This document shows, piece after piece, positions 5,232 to 12,883 of a DNA stretch of 18,943 bases. Numbering within the stretch: the stretch's first letter is position 1; each line of letters starts with the position of its first letter. This DNA comes from an uncultured Collinsella sp. (lineage in GTDB: Bacteria; Actinomycetota; Coriobacteriia; Coriobacteriales; Coriobacteriaceae): assembly GCA_900553935.1 (NCBI GenBank), contig USFK01000011.1:1-18943 (forward strand), in the 5' to 3' direction. Under the pieces are notes generated by a model, which had not been told where the DNA came from, did not search any database, and saw only the letters and a program-made list of their open reading frames with translations. The translations under genes and the position numbers were made by a program.

Positions 5232-5771
5232 ATGAAGGTTATTCTTCTCGATGAGATCAAGGGCAAGGGCGGCGAGGGTGACGTCGTAGAGGTCGCTCAG
5301 GGTTACGCTGAGAACTTCCTGTTCCCCAAGAAGCTCGCTGTTGCCGCCACCAAGGGCAACCTCAAGCAGCTTGACGAGCGTCGCAACAACATCGCCAAGC
5401 GCGAGGCCGTCCGTCTGGCTACCGCCAACGAGACCAAGGCTGCCTTCGAGGGCAAGACGGTCACCGTTGACGTCAAGGTCGGCGACGAGGGCATCCTCTT
5501 TGGCTCCGTTACCGCCGCTATGATCGCTGACGCCATCAAGGCTCAGCTCGGTATGGACATCGACCGCAAGCGCGTCGAGCTCGGTAAGCCCATCAAGGTT
5601 GCCGGTGCCCACACCGTTGCCATCTCGCTGTACCGCGAGATCAAGGCCGAGGTTGTCGTTCTCGTCGGCGTTACCGCCGAGGAGCTCGCTGCCGAGGCTG
5701 AGGTCGAGGAGGCCGCTGAGGTCGCCGAGGCCGAGACCGCCGAGGTCGAGACTGAGGCTGCTGCCGAGTAG
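5232..5771 (+). CDS. rplI: 50S ribosomal protein L9
   Basis: The N-terminal signature KGKGGEGDVVEVAQGYAEN followed by FLFPKKLAVAAT is the L9 rRNA-binding domain. A central helix (about 40-75) and the C-terminal domain (to about 148) follow. L9 bridges 23S rRNA and influences frame maintenance. At 179 residues it is about 30 longer than usual because of an acidic tail of Glu, Ala and Val repeats (about 150-179), whose bases are a low-complexity gaggctgag-like run. The ATG follows AAGGGAGA by about 8 bases and lies 15 bases after rpsR. A strong terminator follows. Confidence 0.97.
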   Translation: MKVILLDEIKGKGGEGDVVEVAQGYAENFLFPKKLAVAATKGNLKQLDERRNNIAKREAVRLATANETKAAFEGKTVTVDVKVGDEGILFGSVTAAMIADAIKAQLGMDIDRKRVELGKPIKVAGAHTVAISLYREIKAEVVVLVGVTAEELAAEAEVEEAAEVAEAETAEVETEAAAE

Positions 5772-5803
5772 CATTTGCTGCAACGCAACAATCTTGTTCT
5801 AAG

Positions 5804-5842
5804 AAGGGCGCTCTGGGAAACCAGGGCGCCCTTTTGTTTTTT
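5804..5842 (+). terminator. Terminator of the rpsF-ssb-rpsR-rplI operon
   Basis: AAGGGCGCTCTGG pairs with CCAGGGCGCCCTT (one G-U) around a GAAA tetraloop and is followed by TTGTTTTTT. It lies 32 bases after rplI. Confidence 0.92.
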
Positions 5843-5995
5843 GCGCTGAGTGAGTGTCATGGTGAACGTTGCGTCGAAGTCCTATATACAGGACCGTTCA
5901 TCCGTTTGGTTCGGTGATGATTGGCGGCGCGCGGCGCGTTTTGGGACCGTGGCTGATACTATGGATGCTCGCAAGCGATATGAATGAGGATGCTC

Positions 5996-7387
5996 ATGGC
6001 ATATGACGATAGGGAGACCGGGCTGACGGTTGAGGACCGCGGCTCCAAGTTGGGTCTTCCCCAAAACCAAGATGCAGAGGCCAATGTACTGGCCGCTATG
6101 CTGCTATCGCCCGAGGTGGTCGAAGAGGCCCAGGTCGAGCTGCAGCCCGATGACTTCTACCGGCCCATTCATAAGACCATCTATACCGCGATGGTCGATA
6201 TGTACAACAGCCGCATTCCCATCGACTCCATCTCGCTGATCGATTACCTGCGAAGCATCAACAAGCTTGATGCCGTGGGCGGCGAGGCCTACATTTTGGA
6301 GTTGATGGGTCAGACCCTGTCGCTCGTCAACTGGCAGCACCATGCCGCTATCGTTCGCCGCGATTCGATGCTGCGTGAGCTGATCGGCGCCACCAACGAG
6401 ATCAACGCGCTGGCCTATAACGCTCCCACCGATACCAAAGAGGTCGTGGAGCTGGCCGAGAGCAAGTTGCTCAAGGTCACGGCGCGCGAGGTCAAGTCGA
6501 GCTACAAGACGCTGACCGAGTTTATGGTCGAGGCCTATAACGAGGCCGAGGAAGTGTGCCAGGCAGGCGGCCAGGCTGCGGGCGTGCCCACGGGCTTCCC
6601 GTCGCTCGACCGCATGCTCATGGGTTTTCGCGAGGGCCAGCTCATCATCATCGGCGCCCGCCCTGCTGTGGGTAAGACGTCGTTCGCCCTGAATCTGGCG
6701 CTCAACGCTGCCGCGGCCGGTTATACCGTCGGCTTCTTCTCGCTGGAGATGTCGGGCAAGGAAATTGCCCAGCGTCTGATTTGCGCCTACGCCATGATTT
6801 CGATCAGTGACTTCCGCATGGGCCGCATTAGCCCCGAGCAGTGGGCCAATATCAACGAGGCCACGCAGACCTTGTCCAAGCTCGATATTCTGATTGACGA
6901 TACGCCCGGCACCACAGTGACCGAGATTCGCGCCAAGAGCCGCCGCATGCTCCACAACAAGGAGAAGGCCATCATCATCCTGGACTACCTGCAGCTGGTG
7001 AGTCCTCCGCCGGGACGCCGCTCCGAGAGCCGTACCGTCGAGGTCTCCGAGATGTCGCGTGGTCTGAAGATCATGGCCAAGGAACTCAAGATCCCGCTCA
7101 TCGCGCTGTCGCAGCTCTCGCGTCAGGTCGAATCCCGTACCGGCAAGCGCCCGCAGCTTTCCGACCTTCGTGAATCGGGCTCCATCGAGCAGGACGCCGA
7201 TATCGTTATGTTCTTGGACCGCTCCGCCGACGAGGCCGAAGCCTCGCGCGACGATCGACCCGACGAGGGCGTTACGCGTATCGTCGTGGCCAAGAACCGT
7301 TCGGGCCCGATCGGCGACGTCGACCTGATGTTCCTGCCGGCATCCACCAAGTTCTATGAGCTTGATGGGGCACATGCCGAGGAGTAG
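5996..7387 (+). CDS. dnaB: Replicative DNA helicase DnaB
   Basis: The 463-residue product has the N-terminal DnaB domain (LPQNQDAEANVLAAMLL, about 20-120), a linker, and a RecA-like domain with Walker A ARPAVGKTS (about 219-227), Walker B IIILDYLQL (about 325-333), and the motif LSQLSRQVE...LSDLRESGSIEQDAD ahead of the final strands. It is the hexameric helicase at the fork, loaded by DnaC/DnaI-type proteins. The length is normal and no intein interrupts it. The start at 5996 is preceded by TGAGGA at 5 bases; an in-frame ATG at 5984 has no such site. It follows the rplI terminator, so it needs its own promoter; TATATA at 5883-5888 with a weak TGGTGA 17 bases upstream is one candidate. Confidence 0.96.
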   Translation: MAYDDRETGLTVEDRGSKLGLPQNQDAEANVLAAMLLSPEVVEEAQVELQPDDFYRPIHKTIYTAMVDMYNSRIPIDSISLIDYLRSINKLDAVGGEAYILELMGQTLSLVNWQHHAAIVRRDSMLRELIGATNEINALAYNAPTDTKEVVELAESKLLKVTAREVKSSYKTLTEFMVEAYNEAEEVCQAGGQAAGVPTGFPSLDRMLMGFREGQLIIIGARPAVGKTSFALNLALNAAAAGYTVGFFSLEMSGKEIAQRLICAYAMISISDFRMGRISPEQWANINEATQTLSKLDILIDDTPGTTVTEIRAKSRRMLHNKEKAIIILDYLQLVSPPPGRRSESRTVEVSEMSRGLKIMAKELKIPLIALSQLSRQVESRTGKRPQLSDLRESGSIEQDADIVMFLDRSADEAEASRDDRPDEGVTRIVVAKNRSGPIGDVDLMFLPASTKFYELDGAHAEE

Positions 7388-7414
7388 GACAGGCGCCCGT
7401 TGCACGGGTATACT
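7386..7414 (+). promoter_or_regulatory. Possible promoter of purA
   Basis: AGGACA (7386-7391) and TATACT (7409-7414) are 17 bases apart in the dnaB-purA gap. The -35 box is a modest match, so purA may also be read from dnaB. Confidence 0.4.
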
Positions 7415-7480
7415 GGGAATGTTTTGTGCTTCTGCGTGCCGGCGTGGCGCGTAGACAGTCCATGAATGTAAGGAGTAAAC

Positions 7481-8767
7481 ATGCCGTCAACCGTTTTGGT
7501 CGGTGCCCAGTGGGGCGATGAGGGCAAGGGTAAGATCTGCGACCTGGTCGCCGGCGACTTCGATGCCGTCGTGCGCTACTCGGGCGGCAACAACGCCGGC
7601 CACACCATCGTCGTCAACGGCAAGAAGTACGGCCTGCACCAGGTGCCCTCCGGCATCATGTATTCCGACCATGTGTCGGTGATCGGTAACGGCTGCGTCG
7701 TCAACCCCAAGGTTGTCCTTGAGGAGATCGACATGTTCGAGGCCGACGGCATCACCACCAAGAACCTCAAGATTAGCGGCAACGCGCATGTCATCATGCC
7801 GTACCACATCGACCTGGATGGCGCCTTTGAGCAGAAGCTCGGCAAGAAGAACATCGGTACCACCAAGCGCGGTATCGGTCCGTGCTATCAGGACAAGATG
7901 GCCCGCATTGGCCTGCGCATGCAGGATATGCTGGACGAGGCGCTGTTCCGCGACAAGCTGGAGACCGCTCTCGCCCGCGTGAACCCCGAGCTTGAGCTCA
8001 TCTACAACCTGCCCACCTACACCGTGGACCAGATTTGCGACGAGTACCTGCCCATGGCCGAGCGCCTGCGTCCCTACATCACCGAGACGAGCCTGCTGCT
8101 CAACAACATGATCGATGAGGGCAAGGACCTGCTGTTTGAGGGCGCCCAAGCGACGTTGCTCGACATCGACCACGGCACCTATCCGTACGTGACGTCTTCC
8201 AACTGCACCGCCGGCGGCGCCATCACCGGCTCCGGCGTGGGCATGAAGAACGTCGACCGCGTGCTGGGCGTCATGAAGGCCTATATCACCCGCGTAGGTT
8301 CGGGCCCCATGCCCACCGAGCTTTCCTATGAGTCCGAGGCCGGTCACACGCTGACCGAGGAGGGCTATGAGTACGGTGTGACCACCGGTCGCCGTCGTCG
8401 CTGCGGCTGGTTCGACGGCCCCATCGCCAACTACGCCTCACGCGTCAACGGCCTCACCGATATCGCCCTGACTAAGCTCGACGTGCTTTCGGCCTTCGAC
8501 ACCATCAAGGTGTGCGTGGCCTACGACGTCGATGGCGAGCGCTACACCAGCGTGCCCGAGCATCAGGTGCGCTTTGAGCATGCCAAGCCCATCTACGAGG
8601 AGCTCCCCGGCTGGAAGTGCGACATCACCGGTTGCCGCAGCTTTGATGAGCTGCCGCAGGAGGCTCAGGACTACGTGGCGTTTATCGAGGATCTGGCACA
8701 CACCCGCGTGACGTTCATTGGCGTCGGCGCCGGTCGCGAGCAGATCATCAACCGATTCTGGAAGTAA
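7481..8767 (+). CDS. purA: Adenylosuccinate synthase
   Basis: The 428-residue product begins with the GTP-binding GAQWGDEGKGK (8-18), including catalytic D13, and GGNNAGHT with catalytic H41, matching the numbering of the E. coli enzyme. Further family motifs are GTTKRGIGPCYQDK, EGAQATLLDIDHGTYPYVTSS, TTGRRRRCGWFD and the C-terminal VGAGREQIINRF. It joins IMP and aspartate with GTP hydrolysis to make adenylosuccinate, the first step towards AMP. AAGGAG lies 6 bases before the ATG. It is followed by purD, so two purine genes sit together here, apart from the rest of the pathway. Confidence 0.97.
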   Translation: MPSTVLVGAQWGDEGKGKICDLVAGDFDAVVRYSGGNNAGHTIVVNGKKYGLHQVPSGIMYSDHVSVIGNGCVVNPKVVLEEIDMFEADGITTKNLKISGNAHVIMPYHIDLDGAFEQKLGKKNIGTTKRGIGPCYQDKMARIGLRMQDMLDEALFRDKLETALARVNPELELIYNLPTYTVDQICDEYLPMAERLRPYITETSLLLNNMIDEGKDLLFEGAQATLLDIDHGTYPYVTSSNCTAGGAITGSGVGMKNVDRVLGVMKAYITRVGSGPMPTELSYESEAGHTLTEEGYEYGVTTGRRRRCGWFDGPIANYASRVNGLTDIALTKLDVLSAFDTIKVCVAYDVDGERYTSVPEHQVRFEHAKPIYEELPGWKCDITGCRSFDELPQEAQDYVAFIEDLAHTRVTFIGVGAGREQIINRFWK

Positions 8768-8789
8768 TCGGGACTATTTGGTTATTGCG

Positions 8790-8831
8790 ATATACCCCTT
8801 TGCAGCCCAAGCGGGCGGCCGAGGGGTATAT
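8790..8831 (+). promoter_or_regulatory. Long hairpin between purA and purD
   Basis: ATATACCCCT and AGGGGTATAT are perfect 10-base arms enclosing a second small stem GCCC-AAGC-GGGC. What follows (TTGCTTGC) is a poor T-run, so it is at best a weak terminator. It could equally be an operator or an attenuating structure for purD. Confidence 0.45.
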
Positions 8832-8885
8832 TTGCTTGCAAAGGGCTCGCGCGGAGCGGGCCATTCATCCATAGAGGAGGCACCC

Positions 8886-10190
8886 TTGAAGGCGGACACT
8901 CAAACCATCGACATCCTGTTGTTGGGCAGCGGCGGCCGTGAGCATGCTTTGGCAGCTAAGCTCGCAGCATCACCGCGCGCCGGCAAGCTCTACATCGCGC
9001 CGGGCAACGGCGGCACCGCGAGCTGTGGCGAGAACGTTGTTCTCGACGATTGCGATCCTGCGGCCGTGGCGGCGTTTGCGCAGAGCCACGGATGCGGACT
9101 CGTGGTAATTGGCCCCGAGGCTCCGCTCGTGGCGGGCGTGGCCGACGCCGTGCGCGCGGCGGGTATTCCCTGCTTTGGCCCGGGTGCCGAGGGTGCCCAG
9201 ATGGAGGGTTCCAAGCTGTTCTCCAAGCAGCTCATGGAGCGCGCCGGTATCCCGACGGCAGCCTACGGCTCGTTTACCGACGAGGCTTCGGCTCTTGCCT
9301 ACGTGCGTGAGCAGGGCGCCCCGCTGGTCGTCAAGGCCGACGGCCTTGCCGCGGGCAAGGGCGTTATCGTGGCGACCGAACTTGAGCAGGCCGAGGAGGC
9401 CGTGCGCGAGTGCTTCGGCGGCACCTTTGGCGATGCCGGCAACACCGTGGTTATCGAGGAGATGCTGACCGGCCCCGAGTGCTCGCTTTTGGCCTTTACC
9501 GACGGCAAGACCGTGCGCCCCATGGCCACCTCGCAGGACCACAAGCGCGCGCTCGAGGGAGACAAGGGCCCCAACACCGGCGGCATGGGCGTCTACAGCC
9601 CGGTGCCCATCGTGACCGACGAGGAGCACGCCACCATGGTGAAGGTCATGGAGCAGACCGTTGCCGAGCTCGCTGCCGAGGGCATCGACTACCGCGGCTG
9701 CTTGTATGGCGGCTTTATGCTCACGCCTGCCGGCCCCAAGGTGCTGGAGTTCAATGCCCGCTTTGGCGACCCCGAGACGCAGGTCGTGCTGCCGCGCCTT
9801 AAGAATGACCTGGTTGAGGTCATGCTCGCCTGCGCCAACTGCGAGCTCGATCAGATTGAGCTCGACTGGCGTGACGAGTGGGCTGTGGCCGTTGTCCTGA
9901 CGAGCGCGGGCTATCCCGGCAGCTACGAGAAGGGCAAGGTCATCACTGGTATTGAGGATGCCGAGGCCATGGAGAACGTGACCGTGTACCACGCGGGCAC
10001 TGCCGTGGTGGACGGCCAGCTCGTGACCAATGGTGGCCGCGTGCTTGCCGTGACCGCTCTGGGTGACACGTTCGAGAACGCTCGCAACCTTGCCTACGAG
10101 GCCTGCGAGAAGATTGCTTTTGAAGGCAAGACCCTGCGCCACGACATCGGCCTGCGCGCGCTGCGCGGCCGCGACGCCTGGGATGCCTAA
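8886..10190 (+). CDS. purD: Phosphoribosylamine-glycine ligase (GAR synthetase)
   Basis: The 434-residue product has the ATP-grasp ligase layout: GSGGREHALA (14-23), GPEAPLVAGVADA, SKLFSKQLMERAGIPTA, VVKADGLAAGKGVIVA (ATP binding) and the family signature RFGDPETQ at about 292-299. It joins 5-phosphoribosylamine and glycine with ATP, the second step of purine synthesis. The frame opens within purA, but the start is placed at the TTG at 8886: GAGGAGG ends 5 bases before it and MKADTQTIDILLLGSGG fits family length (about 420-435). It ends 21 bases before the NUDIX gene. Confidence 0.95.
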   Translation: MKADTQTIDILLLGSGGREHALAAKLAASPRAGKLYIAPGNGGTASCGENVVLDDCDPAAVAAFAQSHGCGLVVIGPEAPLVAGVADAVRAAGIPCFGPGAEGAQMEGSKLFSKQLMERAGIPTAAYGSFTDEASALAYVREQGAPLVVKADGLAAGKGVIVATELEQAEEAVRECFGGTFGDAGNTVVIEEMLTGPECSLLAFTDGKTVRPMATSQDHKRALEGDKGPNTGGMGVYSPVPIVTDEEHATMVKVMEQTVAELAAEGIDYRGCLYGGFMLTPAGPKVLEFNARFGDPETQVVLPRLKNDLVEVMLACANCELDQIELDWRDEWAVAVVLTSAGYPGSYEKGKVITGIEDAEAMENVTVYHAGTAVVDGQLVTNGGRVLAVTALGDTFENARNLAYEACEKIAFEGKTLRHDIGLRALRGRDAWDA

Positions 10191-10211
10191 AATCCGAGAG
10201 GAATGAGACGG

Positions 10212-10907
10212 ATGGACGAGAAGAACGAAGAGCTCGTGGATGCGCAGATCGTCGAGGAGGACAGCCGCATGTATGGGCACGCCGAGGGCGAGCCTGGTGG
10301 CGAGGTCGCTGACGAGCCGGCGCTGGTGTTGGGCGACGACGACCCGCACGATGTCGAGCTGCACGAGAAGATTCTTTCGGAGGAGTGCGCCTGGAAGGGC
10401 AAGATCCTCGACGTCCACCGTCTTGAGGTTGAGCTGCCCAACGGTCGCCGCAGCGCCCGCGATATCGTTCGCCATCCGGGTGCGGCGGCCGTTGTGGCGC
10501 TGACCGAGAGCGGCAAGATCGTACTGGTGCGTCAGTACCGCACCGCCATCGACCGCGTGACGGTCGAGATTCCCGCCGGCAAGCTCGATCCAGGCGAGGA
10601 CCCGCTCGATTGCGCCAAACGCGAGCTGCATGAGGAGACGGGCTTTAGGGCTGGTCGCATTCGCTTTTTGACGTCGATTGTCACGTCCTGCGGTTTTTGC
10701 GATGAGATCATCCACATCTACTTGGCTACCAAGCTCGAGTTTGATGCGCCCAACCCCGATGATGACGAGTTTGTCAACGTGGACCTGGTGCCGCTGCACG
10801 AGCTGATCGACGCCGTGCTCGACGGCAAGATCGAAGACGCCAAGACCGTCGTGGGCGCCTTGGCCTGTGATAGCATCGCGCACAGACTGGGCGGAGCCGA
10901 ATTGTAA
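10212..10907 (+). CDS. NUDIX hydrolase, ADP-ribose pyrophosphatase type
   Basis: The 231-residue product carries a complete NUDIX box: G123, E129, R137-E138-L139, E141-E142 and G144-F145. The preceding VTVEIPAGK and the strand VVALTESGKIVLVRQYR match ADP-ribose pyrophosphatases (NudF/YqkG group), which cleave ADP-ribose to AMP and ribose 5-phosphate. The substrate is inferred. About 50 N-terminal residues are an acidic, low-conservation extension not needed by the family. The ATG at 10212 follows GAGAGGA at 9 bases; an in-frame ATG at 10203 is too close to that site. It is probably co-transcribed with purD. A hairpin GCGGGA-ATGA-TCCCGC (10911-10926) follows. Confidence 0.88.
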   Translation: MDEKNEELVDAQIVEEDSRMYGHAEGEPGGEVADEPALVLGDDDPHDVELHEKILSEECAWKGKILDVHRLEVELPNGRRSARDIVRHPGAAAVVALTESGKIVLVRQYRTAIDRVTVEIPAGKLDPGEDPLDCAKRELHEETGFRAGRIRFLTSIVTSCGFCDEIIHIYLATKLEFDAPNPDDDEFVNVDLVPLHELIDAVLDGKIEDAKTVVGALACDSIAHRLGGAEL

Positions 10908-10910
10908 CGA

Positions 10911-10926
10911 GCGGGAATGATCCCGC
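10911..10926 (+). terminator. Small hairpin after the NUDIX gene, weak terminator
   Basis: GCGGGA and TCCCGC form a perfect 6-pair stem around ATGA just after the stop codon. The following AGGTTTGTG is a weak T-run, so termination would be partial at best. Confidence 0.35.
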
Positions 10927-10946
10927 AGGTTTGTGTAAGTCAGCGA

Positions 10947-11044
10947 AAGTGCTCCATTTGAGACAAGGTGGCCTAAAAGAGGAGGGAAGCGTATGGATGT
11001 ACGCGACCGACGATTGAAGGCCAGATTGTCCAAATGGGGCACTT
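10947..11044 (+). repeat. 98-base imperfect palindrome spanning the start of the ABC exporter gene
   Basis: Bases 10947-10974 pair with 11018-11044: 14 pairs (one G-U), a single bulged A, 5 pairs, a GG/GA internal loop, then 6 pairs. The 43-base loop contains the AGGAGG site and the ATG at 10993, the latter inside a small GCGTA/TACGC hairpin. It may be a regulatory leader or an inserted palindromic repeat. Confidence 0.6.
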
Positions 11045-12864
11045 GCAGCGTCGAGATGAAACGCGGTTTGGTAAAACCGCGTAAGGTGATTATGCTGAAA
11101 AGGTTTCTCTCGTATTACGAGCCCCAGATGGGGCTTTTTGTTGCCGATACTGTTTGCGCTCTGGTGCTTGCTGCCATTGACCTTGCGTTTCCTATTATTC
11201 TGCGCAATTTGACCGGTGGGCTCTTTACTCAGGGTCAGGCTGTCATTATGCAGGCGCTCGGCATGATTGCGGTGGGCTTGGTGCTGATGTATGCCGTCCG
11301 CTGCGCCTGCCGCTATTTTGTGAGCTATTGGGGTCACGTGATGGGTGCGCGCATGGAGTCCAAGATGCGCGAGGACCTGTTCGACCAGTATGAGCGCTTT
11401 AGCTTTGCGTACTTCGACCGTAACAGCTCGGGCGACATGATGAGCCGCGTGGTCAACGACCTGTTCGATATCTGCGAGGCGGCGCACCACGTGCCCGAGT
11501 GGATCATCATCTGCGGCATCGAGATTATCGGCTCGTTTGTGATCCTCTTTACCATCGCCCCGGTGCTGGCGCTTGCCATGGCTGCGGTGACAGCAGCGTT
11601 TTCGGTCATCATGTTTTGGCAGAACATGCGCATGCGCGAGGTCTTTAGCGACAATCGCAAAAAAATCAGCGGCATCAATGCACAGCTGCAGGATTCGCTG
11701 GCGGGCATGCGCGTGGTCAAGAGCTTTGCCAATGAGGAGGCCGAGCGTGCCAAATTCCGTGCCTCTAACGACCGCTACCTTTCGTCCAAGGAGAACATGT
11801 ATCACGCCATGGGCGTCTATACTGCGACGTATGGCCTGCTCTCGGGTGTGCTCTATGTGATCGTGGTACTGCTGGGCGGCTGGCTGGTCGCCCAGGGACA
11901 GCTGCAGGCGGTCGATATGGCGACCTTTGCACTCTATATTTCGCTGTTCTGCACGCCGCTCGAGACACTCGTCAATTCGGCCGAAACGTATCAGAAGGCT
12001 ATCGCCGGCTTTAAGCGTATGGACGAGGTGCTCTCGACCGCGCCGGATATCCAGGACAAGCCGGGCGCTACGGATCTGCAGGTGACTGCCGGCGCCGTGG
12101 ATTATCACGACGTGTGCTTTAACTACGAGGATGTTGAGCTGGGCGAGGGTGATGCCGAAGAGCGTCCCGTTATCGACCATATGAATCTGTCCATCAAGCC
12201 CGGGCAGACCATCGCTTTGGTTGGCCCTTCGGGCGGTGGCAAGTCCACGACCTGTTCGCTGCTGCCGCGCTTTTATGACGTGGCTGCCGGATCCATTAGC
12301 ATCGACGGTCAGGACGTGCGCGATGTGACGCAGCAGAGCCTGCGCCGCGCCATCGGCCTGGTGCAGCAGGATGTCTACCTGTTTGACGGAACAATCGGCG
12401 AGAACATCGCCTACGGCAAGCCGGGCGCTACGGCGGAAGAAATTGCCGAGGCTGCCCGCCGCGCCAATATCGATACCTTTATCGAATCGCTTCCTCAGGG
12501 CTACGACACCGTGGTGGGCGAGCGCGGCAGCCGTCTTTCGGGTGGACAGAAGCAGCGCGTTGCCATTGCGCGCGTGTTTCTCAAGAACCCCAAGATCCTG
12601 ATTTTGGACGAGGCGACGAGTGCTTTGGATAACGAGAGCGAGGAGGCGGTGCAGGAGTCACTCGAAGAGCTGGCACGCGGCCGCACCACGATTATCATTG
12701 CCCATCGTCTTTCGACTATTAAGCATGCCGATGAGATTGCGACCGTTGAGCATGGTCGCGTTGTGGAGCGTGGCACGCACGAGGAGCTTCTCGCCCGTGG
12801 CGGCACCTATGCCCGTTACTATCGAATGCAGTTCGAAGGTGCGCGTGCGCACGAGCTCGACTGA
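10993..12864 (+). CDS. ABC exporter, fused membrane and ATPase domains (multidrug/lipid type)
   Basis: The 623-residue product has six predicted membrane helices in the first 340 residues and an ATPase domain with Walker A GPSGGGKST (about 410-418), Q-loop VQQDVYLFDG, signature LSGGQKQR (about 515), Walker B ILILDEATSALD (about 535) and H-loop IIAHRLSTI (about 568). Such half-transporters dimerise in the membrane to export lipids, peptides or drugs; the substrate is unknown. The ATG at 10993 follows a perfect AGGAGG at 7 bases. An internal ATG at 11092, preceded by AAGGTG, matches where relatives usually begin (MLKRFLSYYEPQ); the 33 basic residues before it overlap a palindrome and may not be translated. 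A homodimer seems likely as no partner ABC gene follows. Confidence 0.92.
   Translation: MDVRDRRLKARLSKWGTCSVEMKRGLVKPRKVIMLKRFLSYYEPQMGLFVADTVCALVLAAIDLAFPIILRNLTGGLFTQGQAVIMQALGMIAVGLVLMYAVRCACRYFVSYWGHVMGARMESKMREDLFDQYERFSFAYFDRNSSGDMMSRVVNDLFDICEAAHHVPEWIIICGIEIIGSFVILFTIAPVLALAMAAVTAAFSVIMFWQNMRMREVFSDNRKKISGINAQLQDSLAGMRVVKSFANEEAERAKFRASNDRYLSSKENMYHAMGVYTATYGLLSGVLYVIVVLLGGWLVAQGQLQAVDMATFALYISLFCTPLETLVNSAETYQKAIAGFKRMDEVLSTAPDIQDKPGATDLQVTAGAVDYHDVCFNYEDVELGEGDAEERPVIDHMNLSIKPGQTIALVGPSGGGKSTTCSLLPRFYDVAAGSISIDGQDVRDVTQQSLRRAIGLVQQDVYLFDGTIGENIAYGKPGATAEEIAEAARRANIDTFIESLPQGYDTVVGERGSRLSGGQKQRVAIARVFLKNPKILILDEATSALDNESEEAVQESLEELARGRTTIIIAHRLSTIKHADEIATVEHGRVVERGTHEELLARGGTYARYYRMQFEGARAHELD
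11061..11082 (+). promoter_or_regulatory. Hairpin next to the internal start of the ABC exporter
   Basis: ACGCGGTTT and AAACCGCGT form a perfect 9-pair stem with a GGTA loop. It ends exactly where the AAGGTG site for the alternative start at 11092 begins, so it could control translation from that start. Confidence 0.35.
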
Positions 12865-12883
12865 TTGATATGACAGGAAGTTT

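Noticed and set aside
4011..5783. Long minus-strand open frame opposite rpsF-ssb-rpsR-rplI (590 codons)
   Set aside because: It is the antisense shadow of four well recognised genes in GC-rich codons; its Leu/Gly/Val-rich sequence has no domain.
8970..11042. Minus-strand open frame opposite purD and the NUDIX gene
   Set aside because: Same shadow effect; it also crosses two genes and an intergenic palindrome without any motif.
11069..11087. T-box-like string (GGTAAAACCGCGTAAGG) near the ABC exporter start
   Set aside because: It only loosely resembles the T-box consensus; there is no specifier stem, terminator or aminoacyl-tRNA-related gene, so the simple hairpin explanation is preferred.
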